DNA of 23,935 nucleotides from Paramacrobiotus metropolitanus (lineage: Eukaryota > Tardigrada > Eutardigrada > Parachela > Macrobiotidae), in the NCBI RefSeq assembly GCF_019649055.1, contig NW_026570641.1:1-23935 (forward strand), given 5' to 3'. Positions 1-10,798 of the stretch are shown here, piece after piece. Each line of letters starts with the position of its first letter. Positions within the stretch are counted from its first letter, which is position 1. A model generated the notes under the pieces. It was not told where the DNA came from. It did not search any database and saw nothing but the letters and a program-made list of their open reading frames with translations. A program made the position numbers and the translations under genes.

Positions 1-865
1 TTTGGCACGCCCATGGTATTTCATTTATTCACTACAATTTTAACCAAAACAACAATATCTGCTTACTTCCGTAATTTCGGTTGATCGTTGTCATCAATTA
101 GCTCGCCATTGTTGTCAGCTTCAACACCCGGTTCACTTTCTTCAAGAACGCTTGGACATCTGTAAGAGAACACATTCCTTGCAAAGTTTTCTGAAGACGA
201 AAATGAATCCATCAGACACAATAAAGGCACATGGTCTACAGTGCTGGGAAAAAAATAAACCTTGACTTCTTACATACTTTAATGGCCTATTTTGAAAGAT
301 TTACATCAACAGCATTGCGTGCTTAAATTAGTACTCAAGATTATGAACCGTTGACAATGTGGGTATGCTTAGCCTCAAGTATCATTCTGGGGCCGCCGTA
401 TGATCGTAAAAATTTTATTTTTAGGCAATAACATTTAGGCTAGTTATGATTATCAGACAAATGGTACTTGCCCATTTATAGTTTCAATGATAGGAATTTT
501 TAAGAGAACGCTAAAGGTAGGTGCCAGAAATTTATGAAACTAATTCCTTTTAATGTCGACATCTCCATCTGTGTCAGATTTCTGAAATGTTTTATTTCAT
601 TGCAGAAACCAAATTTTCACTTACAAATGCGATCTAAACACAGTTTTATAAATCAATACCCTTTAGGCTTTTCAGCTGCTGTGTAAGCCACAAAGTGGAC
701 GCCATGCACATTTTTACATTATGCAAAATGCGCAGCTGCATTCGTTGATAGGTATTTTCCTTTGCATGTGGCACAATTGACACTTGCTGTAGGTACTACT
801 ATCTTTGCATGAACGTACTATGGAATGAGCATATAATATCCGCTGGAAGTCATATCGCTACATGT
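1..865. other. Left flank, no gene recognised
   Basis: AT-rich sequence with no open stretch that reads like a protein and no paired splice sites bounding one. I see no RNA gene or tandem repeat here. It ends at the inverted-repeat element that begins near 866. Confidence 0.5.
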
Positions 866-1538
866 TAAGGGAGGTACATGGTCCAGTACATGGTACAAAA
901 TTCGTGTACATGCACGAAAACTTTCGCTTTCGCGTGCAACCAAATATATTTTTGTTTCGGTTTGTGACATTCTATAGCCAGAAGATTTGCATACACTGGC
1001 GTGGAAACCGTTTGTGCGCGCAACATACGCTTCGGGAGTAATGGCTGTTATGACTGTTCATGCGTTCAGGTGTACCGAAAGTCTCATTATGAAGCGATTT
1101 TAACTCGAATTTTGCACGCAAATGCACACGGATACGAACACCGATCCAGATTTCCATGATTTTTTTCAAATTTTAAAATAACTTTTAAAGTTTTTGAAAT
1201 TCATTATAAAATTGGAAAAACATGCAAGAGCAGTGGATCGGTATAAAAGCGTTATGTGCATTTATGTACGTTATGCTCGTGGTTATTTGCATTTACGTGC
1301 AAAATTTTAGGAGATCGTCCGTAATGAGACCTATGGTACACCCGAATGCAATAAACTTTTTGGAATTTTTTTCCAGCCACAACTCCCGAACCGCAAACGG
1401 TTTTCGCGCCAGCGTATACAAATATTTTGGCTGCAGAATGTCATTAACCGAAGCAAAAATGTGTTTCAAATTGGGCGAAAGTGAAAGTTTTCGTGCATGT
1501 ACACGAATTTGGTACCATGTACCGGACCACTTCCCTAA
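866..1538. repeat. Long inverted-repeat (foldback) MITE
   Basis: The two halves are imperfect reverse complements of each other. The left arm, about 866-1160, starts AAGGGAGGTACATGG. The right arm, about 1220-1538, ends ACCGGACCACTTCCCT. Shared stretches include TTCGTGTACATGCACGAAAA at 901-920, whose reverse complement is at 1488-1507, and matching blocks around ACGCTGGC and AAACGGTTT. A spacer of about 60 bp of A/T-rich sequence separates the arms. No transposase is encoded, so it is a non-autonomous element. The 153-codon open frame at 1222-1683 lies mostly in the right arm and does not look like a real gene. I could not settle a target-site duplication; the flanks read TGTTA and AAAAT. Confidence 0.72.
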
Positions 1539-2789
1539 AATGGATGCGCTGCTTGTGAGCGATGTGCAGGTGATTGTAGCATTTGCTAGTGCGCTAATCG
1601 TAACGACAATGCAGCATGAGCTACCAAATAGTAGCTGCGGTATTAAGCCTGAAGCAAAGCTGGATGTTGCCAGTTTTTGCTAACAAAAGGGTTAACTGAA
1701 AACCATGGTTTTTATTTGAAACGTGCGCGCGCTAGAACTTGACCATTGTAGTACAAGGTATGTAAGTCAACAAGAAAATGTAAAAAATAGAGGAACAAAC
1801 TTTTTATCTTACGTGCGATGACGTTAATTCGGTAATATCACTGTCTGAGATGGACATCGACCGCTGACGAACGCCACTGTGGTTCCTGTAGATTGAAGTC
1901 GCAATTTATTCGAAATTATTTTACGCACACTGCCGTTATGTCAATTATTTGCTAATGAGATCGTGCCACTAAGCAGTTGATTAACACAAAGATTGCATTA
2001 CACAAAACAAGCAGTTCAGAAGTGCTACGACCCATTTCTTACCCTTTCTCTGGCGAACTTAAAATCTCAATGTCGGTTTTCGGACGTCCTAACAAGCTGC
2101 TACGAGCGCGATGACCAAACAAAGGACTTCTGCGGCTGTAAATGCACATGAAAAGGTCAGGGCTTTCTTGCCAAAGTACGTAAAAGCACGGTTTTAAATT
2201 TCCGAAACGTTACCTTTTTTTGGGCTCCGGCGATTCCAAATTCTCTTGATGTGACAGGTTCTCTTCATCGAACGGGTCTTCGACGAGGTGACGTGTTCCA
2301 AGCAAGCTGGCACGTCTGCGGCAAAACAGTGGGCATGCGGTTACATGGCTTAAATACAGTTACAGACATAACTAAAAAGCTTGAGCAAACACCTGTTAAA
2401 TGACTCAGTATTCCGATTGCGTGTGCGTAGTCGTTCACTAGCTTTGACTACAGGGCTAAAGGAAGAATTTTCAGGAATGGATATTGGCCGCGCGATTTTT
2501 AAATCCGACACAAAAGTTAATTTTTGAACCACTCTCTACTGCGGGACCATCTTTAAGACAAGGAAACTCAAAATTACTACTGCCGTAACAATTCTGTCAT
2601 CGCTCTTACAGCTAATTTATGGACCTTTTTTTAATTGATATAAGAGCTGAGGGCTATTTCGCAGACATGCCTAAGTCAATGTGATCCTAAATTTGCCAAA
2701 GAGAAGACTCCGGTTTAGGCCCGTAAAGTTATATATGGCACTTTCGAACATGTTATTTTCTGGAATCAACATTTTTGGCTTGTAGTACC
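1539..2789. other. Intergenic stretch, no gene recognised
   Basis: I see only short open frames without coding character, no convincing exon set and no RNA gene. The 60-codon minus-strand frame at 2350-2532 was considered and not supported. Confidence 0.45.
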
Positions 2790-3290
2790 GTAGGCCACCG
2801 TAGTTAGATGCTGCCTCCGTCACTACGTGTAGGTTTTTTAGTAACCGGCAGTGATCTGTGTGGCATTGTGTAGCAACCTATAATCTCGCGGAGTTTTTTA
2901 TATTTTGGATAGCCGCGAGTAGTCTGTGTAGCCTTGCGCAGCCACCACTAGGCTCGGTAGTTTGTATTGTTTTCTGTATTCTCAGGTAGTCAGCGTAGTT
3001 CCTTTAGTTTCCGGTAGTCACCGATAGTCTCGGTAGTTTGCGCAGTTTCCTGTACGTCCAAGTAGTATGCGTAGTTTTCGCTAATTTCCGGTAATTTCGG
3101 TAATTACCAGTACATTACCAGTACATTGTATTCTCGATAGTTTGTGTGGTTCTCCGCATCCACAGGTAGTCTGTGCAGTCCCTGTAGTTTTTGGTTGTCA
3201 ACGATAGTCTCGGTAGTTAGTGTAGTTTTCTGTATTTCATATTAAATCTTCGTAGTTTCTGTAGTTTTCGGGAGACGCTTTAATTAGCCT
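2790..3290 (+). repeat. Degenerate GTAGT-rich tandem repeat
   Basis: About 500 bp are built from loosely repeated words such as GGTAGTCTCGGTAGTTTG, GTAGTTTCCGGTAGTC and CTGTAGTTTTCG, with no fixed period. It looks like an old satellite or a much-decayed minisatellite. A short perfect sub-repeat, ACCAGTACATT, occurs twice in a row near 3106-3127. The same words return in reverse orientation at 3560-3765. Confidence 0.6.
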
Positions 3291-3559
3291 TGTAGTTTTA
3301 ATTACCTGCAAAAAGGTTTCTTCAAGTTTGCTTTTGTTGCTACAGTATTCCAAAACTTGTTAAAAGTTTAAGCCTGCAAATTAAGCCTGTGTAAGCCATA
3401 AAGCCGGTTTAAGCCTTAAAGCCCGCAAAATTTAAGAAAATTAGGAAATCAAACAACTAAAATTTAAAAGATCTAAGAACTTTAGGATTGATGCTGTGGG
3501 CCCAGAAATTAGTCGTTTAAGAAGTGTCTCATACGACTTCATTGCGACGAAACAAAACT

Positions 3560-3765
3560 TCAGTACGTAATTACGTAAGACTACACGGACTACCGGTAGC
3601 GCGCCAAACCAATGGCTACACAAAACTCGAGAATCTGCGTTAAACTACAAGGACTACTGGTGGGTACACAAACTACAGGATACTAAAAAAACTTTAGCAG
3701 ATGCATGGAGCTACCTAGACTACCGGTGGCTAGAGACTACAGAAAACTATCAGATCCATAGCATT
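3560..3765 (-). repeat. Inverted arm of the GTAGT repeat family
   Basis: This is the reverse-orientation counterpart of the repeats at 2790-3290: CTACACAAAACT, AACTACAAGGACTACTGG, GACTACCGGTGGCTAGAG. Together the two blocks form a loose inverted repeat of about 1 kb around an AT-rich centre. That centre also contains short repeated words, AAGCCT and AAAGCC, at 3370-3430. Confidence 0.5.
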
Positions 3766-3779
3766 TTTTTCCGATCTTA

Positions 3780-4155
3780 AAACGAACTTCAAGAATTTCA
3801 CAATTCATTTTAAAATTATGGGAAAATGCTATAAACCTGAAATTGGTTCATTTTTGAGTCTATGACCAAGTGCATTGGCAGCAAAGTTTCAAGAAGATTG
3901 GGTAATCACCAGACTTTTGGTACACAACAGTGCAACTTTTAACCCATTTTAGTACGCCATATCTTGGCAACCGGATGCTGGGCGGGCAAACGGTTATCAG
4001 AGCAATGCATACAAATCATTTGGCTTTGGAAGGACATAAATTAAAGTATTACAAAAACATGATTCAGAGTGCCCAAAAGCGAAAGTTTTTAGTGTATGTA
4101 TCTAGTTTTAGTGTTTGTTTGACACAATGTACCGGACCAATTCCCTCACAAGCAA
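3780..4155. repeat. Diverged relative of the 866-1538 MITE
   Basis: The block follows the centre and right arm of the upstream MITE in order: an AT-rich core with AATTCATTTTAAAATTATGGGAAAA, then CAAACGGTTAT, ATACAAATCATTTGGCT, AAAGCGAAAGTTTTTAG, and the terminal TGTACCGGACCAATTCCCT. No clear left arm was found. The 80-codon open frame at 3930-4172 lies inside it and is not a gene. Confidence 0.5.
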
Positions 4156-6210
4156 CGGCTCAGGCTGGTTAACCAATTACATTGAGGTCTATATATTAGG
4201 ACATCATCCTGTGCTCGCGGATATTCCATTACAGATACATGGATATTTTACCTATGTAGCAAGTAATCTGTGTTGATGCTTCCACACCAGAACATGCACG
4301 CGGCATTCCGTTGTAATAAAAAATACAAAAGTACAAATGCATACGTAAATTTAAAAAAGTTAAGGTTGTGAATTGTAGTACACGGAACAAACTGTAGTAC
4401 AAATATCTATCTTGCTTCGTCGTAATATGCTCCCAAACCTTGCAACCGGAATGATATTAAATTCTCAGTTGCTCGACGGAATATAACTTGACTTCCGGTT
4501 TTCATTTATTCCATTCAAAGAATAATATTTCGGTTGCCCATGGGCCATCTCGTATTTCTCTCGTTGAGAAAGGATGCAATTGTAAACTTAAATACTGACT
4601 AATCGACGTGATCAAGCAAAAATGCCATCGACAACAAGAGGCTACGTACGTATGTATACGTATGCATTAGCAAAAGATGAAAACGTGGAACGTCAGTCTG
4701 AATAATTTTACATCAAACGGATCTACGGATCATTACTGCGAACGCGATTTTGTGTCTTACAATTCATCAATGGAAAAAAATTATTTAATAAATACAAAAT
4801 ATGTTTACTTGCCTACAACTTTCCGCAGCTGCTTCAACCGTATCCGACTCATGCCCCGTCAGACTGAAGCTATCTTCCAAACTTCCGCCTCCAGCCCTGC
4901 AGACCATAATGCTCATGTAGATACACTAATAAATTGAAATTATTTCTATTCGGCGGTATCAAATTTCGTTACTGCTGCTCAGTTTAAATCTGCTGAATAA
5001 AACTCACCCCTCAATCAGAACATGATTATTTCAAATTGAAAGTTATGATTTTGGCGGTGATGAAATCTTTGTCGCGTTTCGGGTAATTTGTCGCTGATTT
5101 GTTTGTTGTTTAGAGTTTTGAATTGAACTGCTTGCTAGCCGTGGCGGCGGCTTATTTCAAAACCAGTAAAATAGAGGTCTTTTTAAAAACAATTACACAA
5201 AATAAAATTCAACAATTTTTAAAGCATACAGAAAATCCCAAAATTTCGAGCACGTTAATTAGTCCGTAATATACACTATGTCAAAACACAATTATTTTCA
5301 ATAACAAGAAACTTAGATGGTACTGCAAATCTATATTTTCTGAATTTGTGGTGATATCTAAACCAGTTTACGTTTGTGCAGTCGCTTTAGGACAAATGAC
5401 CCATAATATTTAACAATTTTAATTTAAATTTACTGCTTGGCTGCATGAAACCTTGCCTGCCACTGCTGCTTGTTGCTGGCAGTAAGTCGTCTAGTGCGTT
5501 TAGTTCGTCACTTCTACGGTTCTCTCCAAACATGTCCTCATCCTGCATCAGAAATCTTCAGTGGATGTTACACAAAAGCGATTGGGTGAAAATGCTTACG
5601 GAATCCGTATAAGAGAACATTTCTCCCGAATGGATGATTTTTCCCGTATAACGATAACACAGAGTCGCAGACCACAGTGCTACTGTTCCATCGAATACGT
5701 GATTATCAGGTACAATAAGGAAAATAAAACGAACACATTTTATCCCATTTACGGAAGACAGATCATTAAGCACAACGGAAAGGTAACGGGAAGAACTAAC
5801 AATAATGCGTGCTTGATTTGTAGTGTTTGATGGTCCTGACAGCTGCCTTGTTGAGCGGTACGCTCATGATGCGGCACCGGGTGCTTTGATCTGGCACCGC
5901 GCTGCGCCTTTTTTGTTTCATTCAGTCTACCGGCGCTTTGATTTTGTTAGTGTTCGTTCAAATTTGTTTTGCGCTGGTGCACGAAGAGGAGTATTCTCAA
6001 AATTACCATTTCGGGTGCGGAATACCCTTCCGCTTACCTGACTATTCATTTATGCAGCAGGGTATTTATTTACGACTGATTGTTTCACACTGACAATTGT
6101 GAGTGTAGTACGTACAGAGTACATCAGCGGGCAAGACATCTAATGTAAACTGACTGTCAGGTTTCCTACGTTATGACAGTAATCGTTCTATACGTTGGCT
6201 TGTGATCCGT
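4156..6210. other. Left flank up to the transposon, no gene recognised
   Basis: About 2 kb of AT-rich DNA. Open frames at 4677-4937, 5561-5830 (with an overlapping minus-strand frame) and 5823-6041 show no recognisable domain, no conserved-looking composition and no consistent splice partners. I regard them as chance frames, though an orphan exon cannot be excluded. Confidence 0.4.
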
Positions 6211-6216
6211 CAAGAA
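6211..6216. repeat. Left target-site duplication CAAGAA
   Basis: CAAGAA lies immediately outside the left inverted end and recurs at 22977-22982 immediately outside the right end. A 6-bp duplication placed exactly at both symmetrical ends marks a transposition event. Confidence 0.85.
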
Positions 6217-6480
6217 TATGGAATTCCAAATCCGACAGCCTCATCGATTTGGAAATCTGGAATTGGAAAACATCGTTTCTCGATTTCAAAAACATCGATT
6301 GCGATTTTGCCAACCCGGATGCTGGACTTGGAATTTTTTTTCAGCTTTTGATTTTCCAATTCCACATTCCATTACACGCACTGTAATGGACGTTTCCATA
6401 TAACTTACTGGTATTGGCCTTAACCTGACTTGCTCGCCATACTGTATGTGGAAATCTGGCAGTTTGCGTTGTTGTTGACG
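6217..6480 (+). repeat. Left terminal inverted repeat
   Basis: Compared with the reverse complement of 22715-22976, the first 59 bases match except at base 6 (A versus C). After that, blocks such as GATTTTCCAATTCCACATTC, CCATTACAC, TCCATATAA, TTGGCCTTAA and CGCCATA keep the alignment to about 6450, with weaker similarity to about 6480. It contains repeated TTCCAA/TTGGAA words in both orientations and a palindromic CCATTACAC/CTGTAATGG pair (6368-6389). These are plausible transposase-binding sites. Confidence 0.88.
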
Positions 6481-6558
6481 TTGGTAGAAGTAGAAACTAG
6501 ATTTTTTTTTGAAGAACGAAACCCGTTTATTTCTTCGAGTTGCAGCATCTTTTTTGTT

Positions 6559-6897
6559 TTATTCTGATTTTGTACTTGTACCCGCTGAGGGGCTAAAGTC
6601 CTTCAAGTGCTTATGATCGGGCCGTTGAATGGTGGAGTCCTCGATGTTTACGTCTTCTGGCCCGTTCTGGGGTTCTTGCCGTTGAGTAACAGCTGTATCT
6701 TTCCGCAACCCGAAGCTACCGTTCCATGTGTTGAACGAAAGTCTAAAATTACTTCTGCCACTGTAACTTACAGTGGGATCCATAACGGTCGACTGCGTCC
6801 CAAAATCCGAAGTTCCCCGAACACGGTACGTTTTTTCCGTTACACTTTGTACAGCAGCACTGTAATAATTACGTAATGAATTGTTCGACTGTGTCAC
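6559..6897 (-). CDS. Possible last exon of an unrecognised minus-strand gene
   Basis: An open frame of 112 codons, Ser/Thr/Asn-rich and hydrophilic, ends in TAA at 6559-6561. An AATAAA signal follows on the same strand at 6526-6531, about 28 nt beyond the stop, which is the spacing of a real 3' end. The frame stays open upstream to about 6945. A weak splice acceptor (GTGACACAG on the minus strand) lies near the start, so it may be a terminal exon. I do not recognise the protein. It lies just inside the left inverted end and diverges from the integrase gene, with only about 80 bp between them. It could be a third transposon gene, another captured fragment, or chance. Confidence 0.35.
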   Translation of the reverse strand: MTQSNNSLRNYYSAAVQSVTEKTYRVRGTSDFGTQSTVMDPTVSYSGRSNFRLSFNTWNGSFGLRKDTAVTQRQEPQNGPEDVNIEDSTIQRPDHKHLKDFSPSAGTSTKSE

Positions 6898-6976
6898 AGC
6901 CCAAAATAATTTTTGTAAATTTCGTGGTATTGATGTAAGTACTTGTTACTATTGGTTTCAGTTTGGTGCAGATACA

Positions 6977-9900
6977 ATGGAAGCTTTTTTTGTGTTTGCG
7001 GATTCTGTCGTCAGGCGGGCCAATAGGCTCTTGGATACTGCAGATGGGGATCAAGACGGCATTGAAGGAGCACTGGCGCAAATTGAATATTTAACTGGGT
7101 AAGCTGTAAAAATCCCATAAAATTGCAGTTAACCTAATTTGATTCTGCCACTTTTATTTTGCTGTTTTTCAGTTACACACGGGATATATGCGAAAACTTA
7201 CCTAACGAAGTGACGGGAGATGCTCAGCAGTTGTTCGACGTTTTGCGAAACTGTTCAGAGGGCTTGCACCAGCTACTGCGGGAAGACGAAAATGGGTCGG
7301 ATTATTTCTATGAAATGAAAGGCGGCACTAATAAATACGGAAAAATTTGTATTCCGGATAACGAACTCGGTGAAATGCGATGCGAAGGCTTCACAGTTAG
7401 GGAAATTGCTGGGTTCTTTGGAGTTACGACACGTACGATCGAGCGGAGGCTGGTTGAATACAATTTAAATCACAAGGTAAATTTTAATGCTAGCAAAAAC
7501 TTTAACGGTAGCGTCTTATTTGTATTAGCATGGTCAAGTAAAATAAGCTATTGTGAGTGCAATAAAATTCCAAATTTTATCAGCGCGAAAAAAAAGTTTT
7601 TTGCGGTTTTTATCGTAGTACAGCGATATATCCGACGATGACTTGGACATTGCCGTGCAGGAAATACTCAGTTCGTTTGTGAATGTTGGATATCGTTTCA
7701 TATGTGGTCAGTTAAAGAGTGCTGGATTATATGTCCAGCGAGCTAGGATTCTTTCATCTCTGCGACGCTTGGACCCTTATGGTGTTGCTAATCGGTTTTT
7801 CAACTTGGTCACTCGTCGTAAATACTCCAACCCTGGTCCGAACGCGTTGTGGCACATGGATGGTAATCACAAACTGGTGCGGTGGGGATTTGTTATTCAT
7901 GGAATTATCGACGGATTCTCCAGGCTGATCATTTCACTTGTGGTTGCCACGAATAACCGTGCTAGCACAGTACTAGAAGCCTTTTTGAACGGAGCGGGGG
8001 CGTGTGGAGTCCCATCTCGAGTGAGAAGCGACTGCGGAGGTGGGTTTATATACATTATTCTAAACTAGTGGACCCCGCGCAAACTGCGCGGTGTACAGAG
8101 AGTAGTAGAGATTAGCGTAGAGATAGATAAGAGAGAGATTAAAGAGATTAGCGGAGTAGTAGAGATTAGCGGCTGATAACTGCACGAACTAAATATATTA
8201 TGGAGACCTACTCGTACAATACATATTTTCGTTAATAATACCAAGATCATAATAAATACGTGCTTATCAGTAGTCAGTGTTAATGAACAGCCAGCCAAAC
8301 AACCAAAAACAATTCAGATGCTCTAAATGGCGCGGTGGCATCATTTAGAGCATTTAAAAATAAATTATTAAATTTGACCGCTCCGTTCACCACTTTTTAT
8401 TGCCTTTCAATCGTACTCGTATATCTGTACACAAACAATTTGGAAACTATTTGGAAACTATCGGTACTTGTACTCGTACTGCTTCTCCCTCCATTCATTG
8501 CTTTTATTGACTCGTCCAACGGTCTAAGTCAAAATTCCCTTCGCTTGATATTTATTTGCTTTCGCTTTCGCCACACTCGCTTGTTTTCAGAATATTTCTG
8601 TACTGCACATTCCTTTCATTTCCAAGATATTTCTATAGCATATGTTTTGTAAATGTTCGGAACATGCGCTACTTTAAACAGTTGGACAAAATACCAATTA
8701 TGTAGGCGCGCAGTGAATTTCTGGACAAAGAACATGAATAATTTCTGAAATTCAGAAGAATTTATTGCTCGAACTATAAGAATAATAATTTCTGAGATTT
8801 AGGTATGTTTACAATAATAACGCGTACATCTTTTCAAACAAAGCCAAATCATTATGCAGGAAATATACTGCAAAGTGTTTTCCCACGTCGGACCATGAGG
8901 GACGGCAAAAAAAACCGAAAAGGTATTTTACCGGGTAAATAGTACGCAATAAGTGAGTCAATAACGCAATAATTAGTGCACGGGGAGACCGTAGTGAGAA
9001 CGGTCGTGAGCCAAACGAAGGCAGTAAAAGTTTGTAACGGAGTGGTCACCTTTACTTTTTAGCTTTCAGTTTTCCAGGTCTACTTGTGCTTCGTGATTCC
9101 GTGGCGCCTCGGTGAAATACTGTAGCGTAGATCCGGTGACATTTTCACCAGCAAGTACAAAAGCCCGAATTTAAACAATGTATGCGTTTAGATTGTGCAA
9201 GTTTGGTTTTGCTGTTCCACGGAAGTACGAAGAACTACGCAGAATGTCTCACTTGTTGTTCCGCGAGCTCCGCTCGTGTCGTGTCGCCCGGCCGTCACCT
9301 GGCGGCGAAACAATCAAATTGGATAACATGAGGTTTAAAACCCGAACGCAACGTAGCTAGCAGAAGTTTCCACTCTTACAAAAACTGAACATAACAAACA
9401 CAAAATTTCCCGGCTTTTTCAAATTTAGCTTGTAGCCATTTCCAATTTTCCACAAATTTACAATGCGAAACTACTGCAGCCGCTGCACAAATTTCATAAC
9501 GGGAATAGTTGTCAGATTACTATGTGTAGTTTTTTACAGTACGTTTTATAAAAACCTCCAGAGATGGCAGCTGGACAGTGGACAAACTTTAAAGTTTAAA
9601 CGTGTTCCTTTTAACTTCAAAAATTTAAACGCAAATTATTAATTAAACGAAACTTAACTAGAAACGGGATAATGTGTTGCTAGCTGAAGCCGTACGTTTT
9701 CGCCATAGTACGGTAAAGTCGGCAGACTATCGAACGGTACATAGACATTCAAGTTTGGTTGGACGTGTCAATGACTTAGACCCTGACATACACAAACTTT
9801 GTGCACCTTCTTATTATTTTATATAGATAGATAGATTAAAAAGTAATTCAGGCATAACTAATATAAAATCTTTTGTTACATTAACTGCTTTAACTCTTAT

Positions 9901-10541
9901 GATTCTAATTAAAGTATTATTGATACGCAGGTGAAAATTTTGGAGTTGCAAGATGGATGGAGCATTACATGGGGCCTGATCGAGGCAGTATTATTATGGG
10001 TCCGTCCGTCCATAATCAAAGAATCGAGAGACTCTGGAGAGATTTGGGACGTGTGGTTATAAAACTTTTCCGGTCGGTTTTCATACACATGGAGAATACA
10101 GGCATTCTGGATGTTTCCTTTGCGCGCGACATGATGATACTGCATCTTGTGTACCAGCAAAGAATTCAAGAAAAACTTGGCCAGTTTATCGAATTTTTCA
10201 ATAACCATAAAATGCGAACCGAGCACGAAAAGACGCCTAGGCAGCTATTTATATTAGGATGTCGCGAGAAGGGACTGCACGGATTTTCACTGGATCAGGT
10301 TCTATCAGCAGACAATGTTTTGCCTGAAGCAGATGTTGATGTTGCGGAAAATTTTCCAGCGTATATCAGAAATCATGCCTCGCACTCAAGAGATTCAGTA
10401 CCGGTATTCGACATCATCAGCAGTTTTCCGAATGAGGCGCAGCTGATTTTGGATAGTATAGACGTTATGGCCGATGATGGGATGTACGGAATTGACACAT
10501 TTCAGACTGCAAAAGATTTAGTGCGGTTTCATTTTGGTTGA
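6977..10541 (+). CDS. D,D(34)E integrase-type transposase, four exons
   Basis: Exons 6977-7098, 7173-7476, 7619-8039 and 9931-10541 join in phases 2, 0 and 1 to give 485 residues. Introns are GT-AG. The start ATG at 6977 has a good context (A at -3, G at +4). A helix-turn-helix lies at about residues 112-138 (GFTVREIAGFFGVTTRTIER), and an rve-type core follows. The triad reads Asp223 (WHMDGNHKL), Asp280 (RSDCGG) and Glu315 (HNQRIERLW). The 34 residues between the second Asp and the Glu are the spacing of retroviral and IS3-type integrases. The family is the 'integrase core domain' proteins that are multicopy in fish and cnidarian genomes. It should bind the element ends and perform cutting and strand transfer in the nucleus. 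No internal stop or frameshift was found, so it may be active. A splice-acceptor-like tract just before the ATG (6945-6961) hints at a 5' UTR intron. Confidence 0.9.
8075..8091. repeat. GC-rich hairpin CCGCGC-AAACT-GCGCGG
   Basis: A perfect 6-bp stem with a 5-nt loop lies 35 bp inside the third integrase intron. The word GCGCGGTG at its right side recurs at 8330-8337 beside the second hairpin, so the two may mark the ends of a small nested insertion. Confidence 0.4.
8101..8171 (+). repeat. Direct repeat of AGTAGTAGAGATTAGCG
   Basis: The 17-bp word at 8101-8117 recurs exactly at 8155-8171. Between them are GAGAGATTAAAGAGATTAGCGG-like partial copies. It is a short purine-rich imperfect tandem array. 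Confidence 0.6.
8318..8353. repeat. Perfect 12-bp inverted repeat with 12-nt loop
   Basis: ATGCTCTAAATG at 8318-8329 and its reverse complement CATTTAGAGCAT at 8342-8353 flank GCGCGGTGGCAT. It may be a relic end of an inserted MITE inside the integrase intron. Confidence 0.6.
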
Positions 10542-10798
10542 TGGTACGAATTTTCGAAACAATAATTTTTGAAATTCGGTACTGACACGCGTGCTTTTTT
10601 GAAAATTTATTTCAGTATCTTTTAAATTTATTTCTCGTTTTTTTGCAGCTGGAAACGGAAAACTCGCAGAGATTTCCCGATGGTGCTTTTGTGTCTGAGT
10701 TTTACTCATTGTCAATATTGGAGTCAAGGGTGTCTTAACGTGGTGTTCGTGCATCCCAATATGGCCCATCGGCAGTTCGGAGCGTCTCGTGGCGGACG

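Larger units (their letters stand above)
8040..9930 (+). other. Oversized third intron of the integrase gene
   Basis: The donor GTGGGT at 8040 and the acceptor TGATACGCAG ending at 9930 split a Gly codon between RSDCGG and ENFGVARW, so the catalytic core is interrupted between its second Asp and its Glu. At 1,891 bp it is more than ten times longer than the other two introns (74 and 142 bp). It holds two hairpins (8075-8091, 8318-8353) and a purine-rich direct repeat (8101-8171), which suggests at least one later insertion. I see no gene in it; the frame at 9178-9360 is not supported. Confidence 0.75.

Noticed and set aside
1222-1683. 153-codon + strand open frame
   Set aside because: It lies mostly in the right arm of the foldback MITE and shows no protein-like features.
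6195-6403. Two overlapping + strand frames and the mirrored minus-strand frame at 22792-22986
   Set aside because: They are translations of the terminal inverted repeats; their similarity to each other reflects the repeat, not a protein.
6977-10541. Retroviral or LTR-retrotransposon integrase
   Set aside because: There is no gag, protease, reverse transcriptase or LTR. The gene has spliceosomal introns and lies between terminal inverted repeats.
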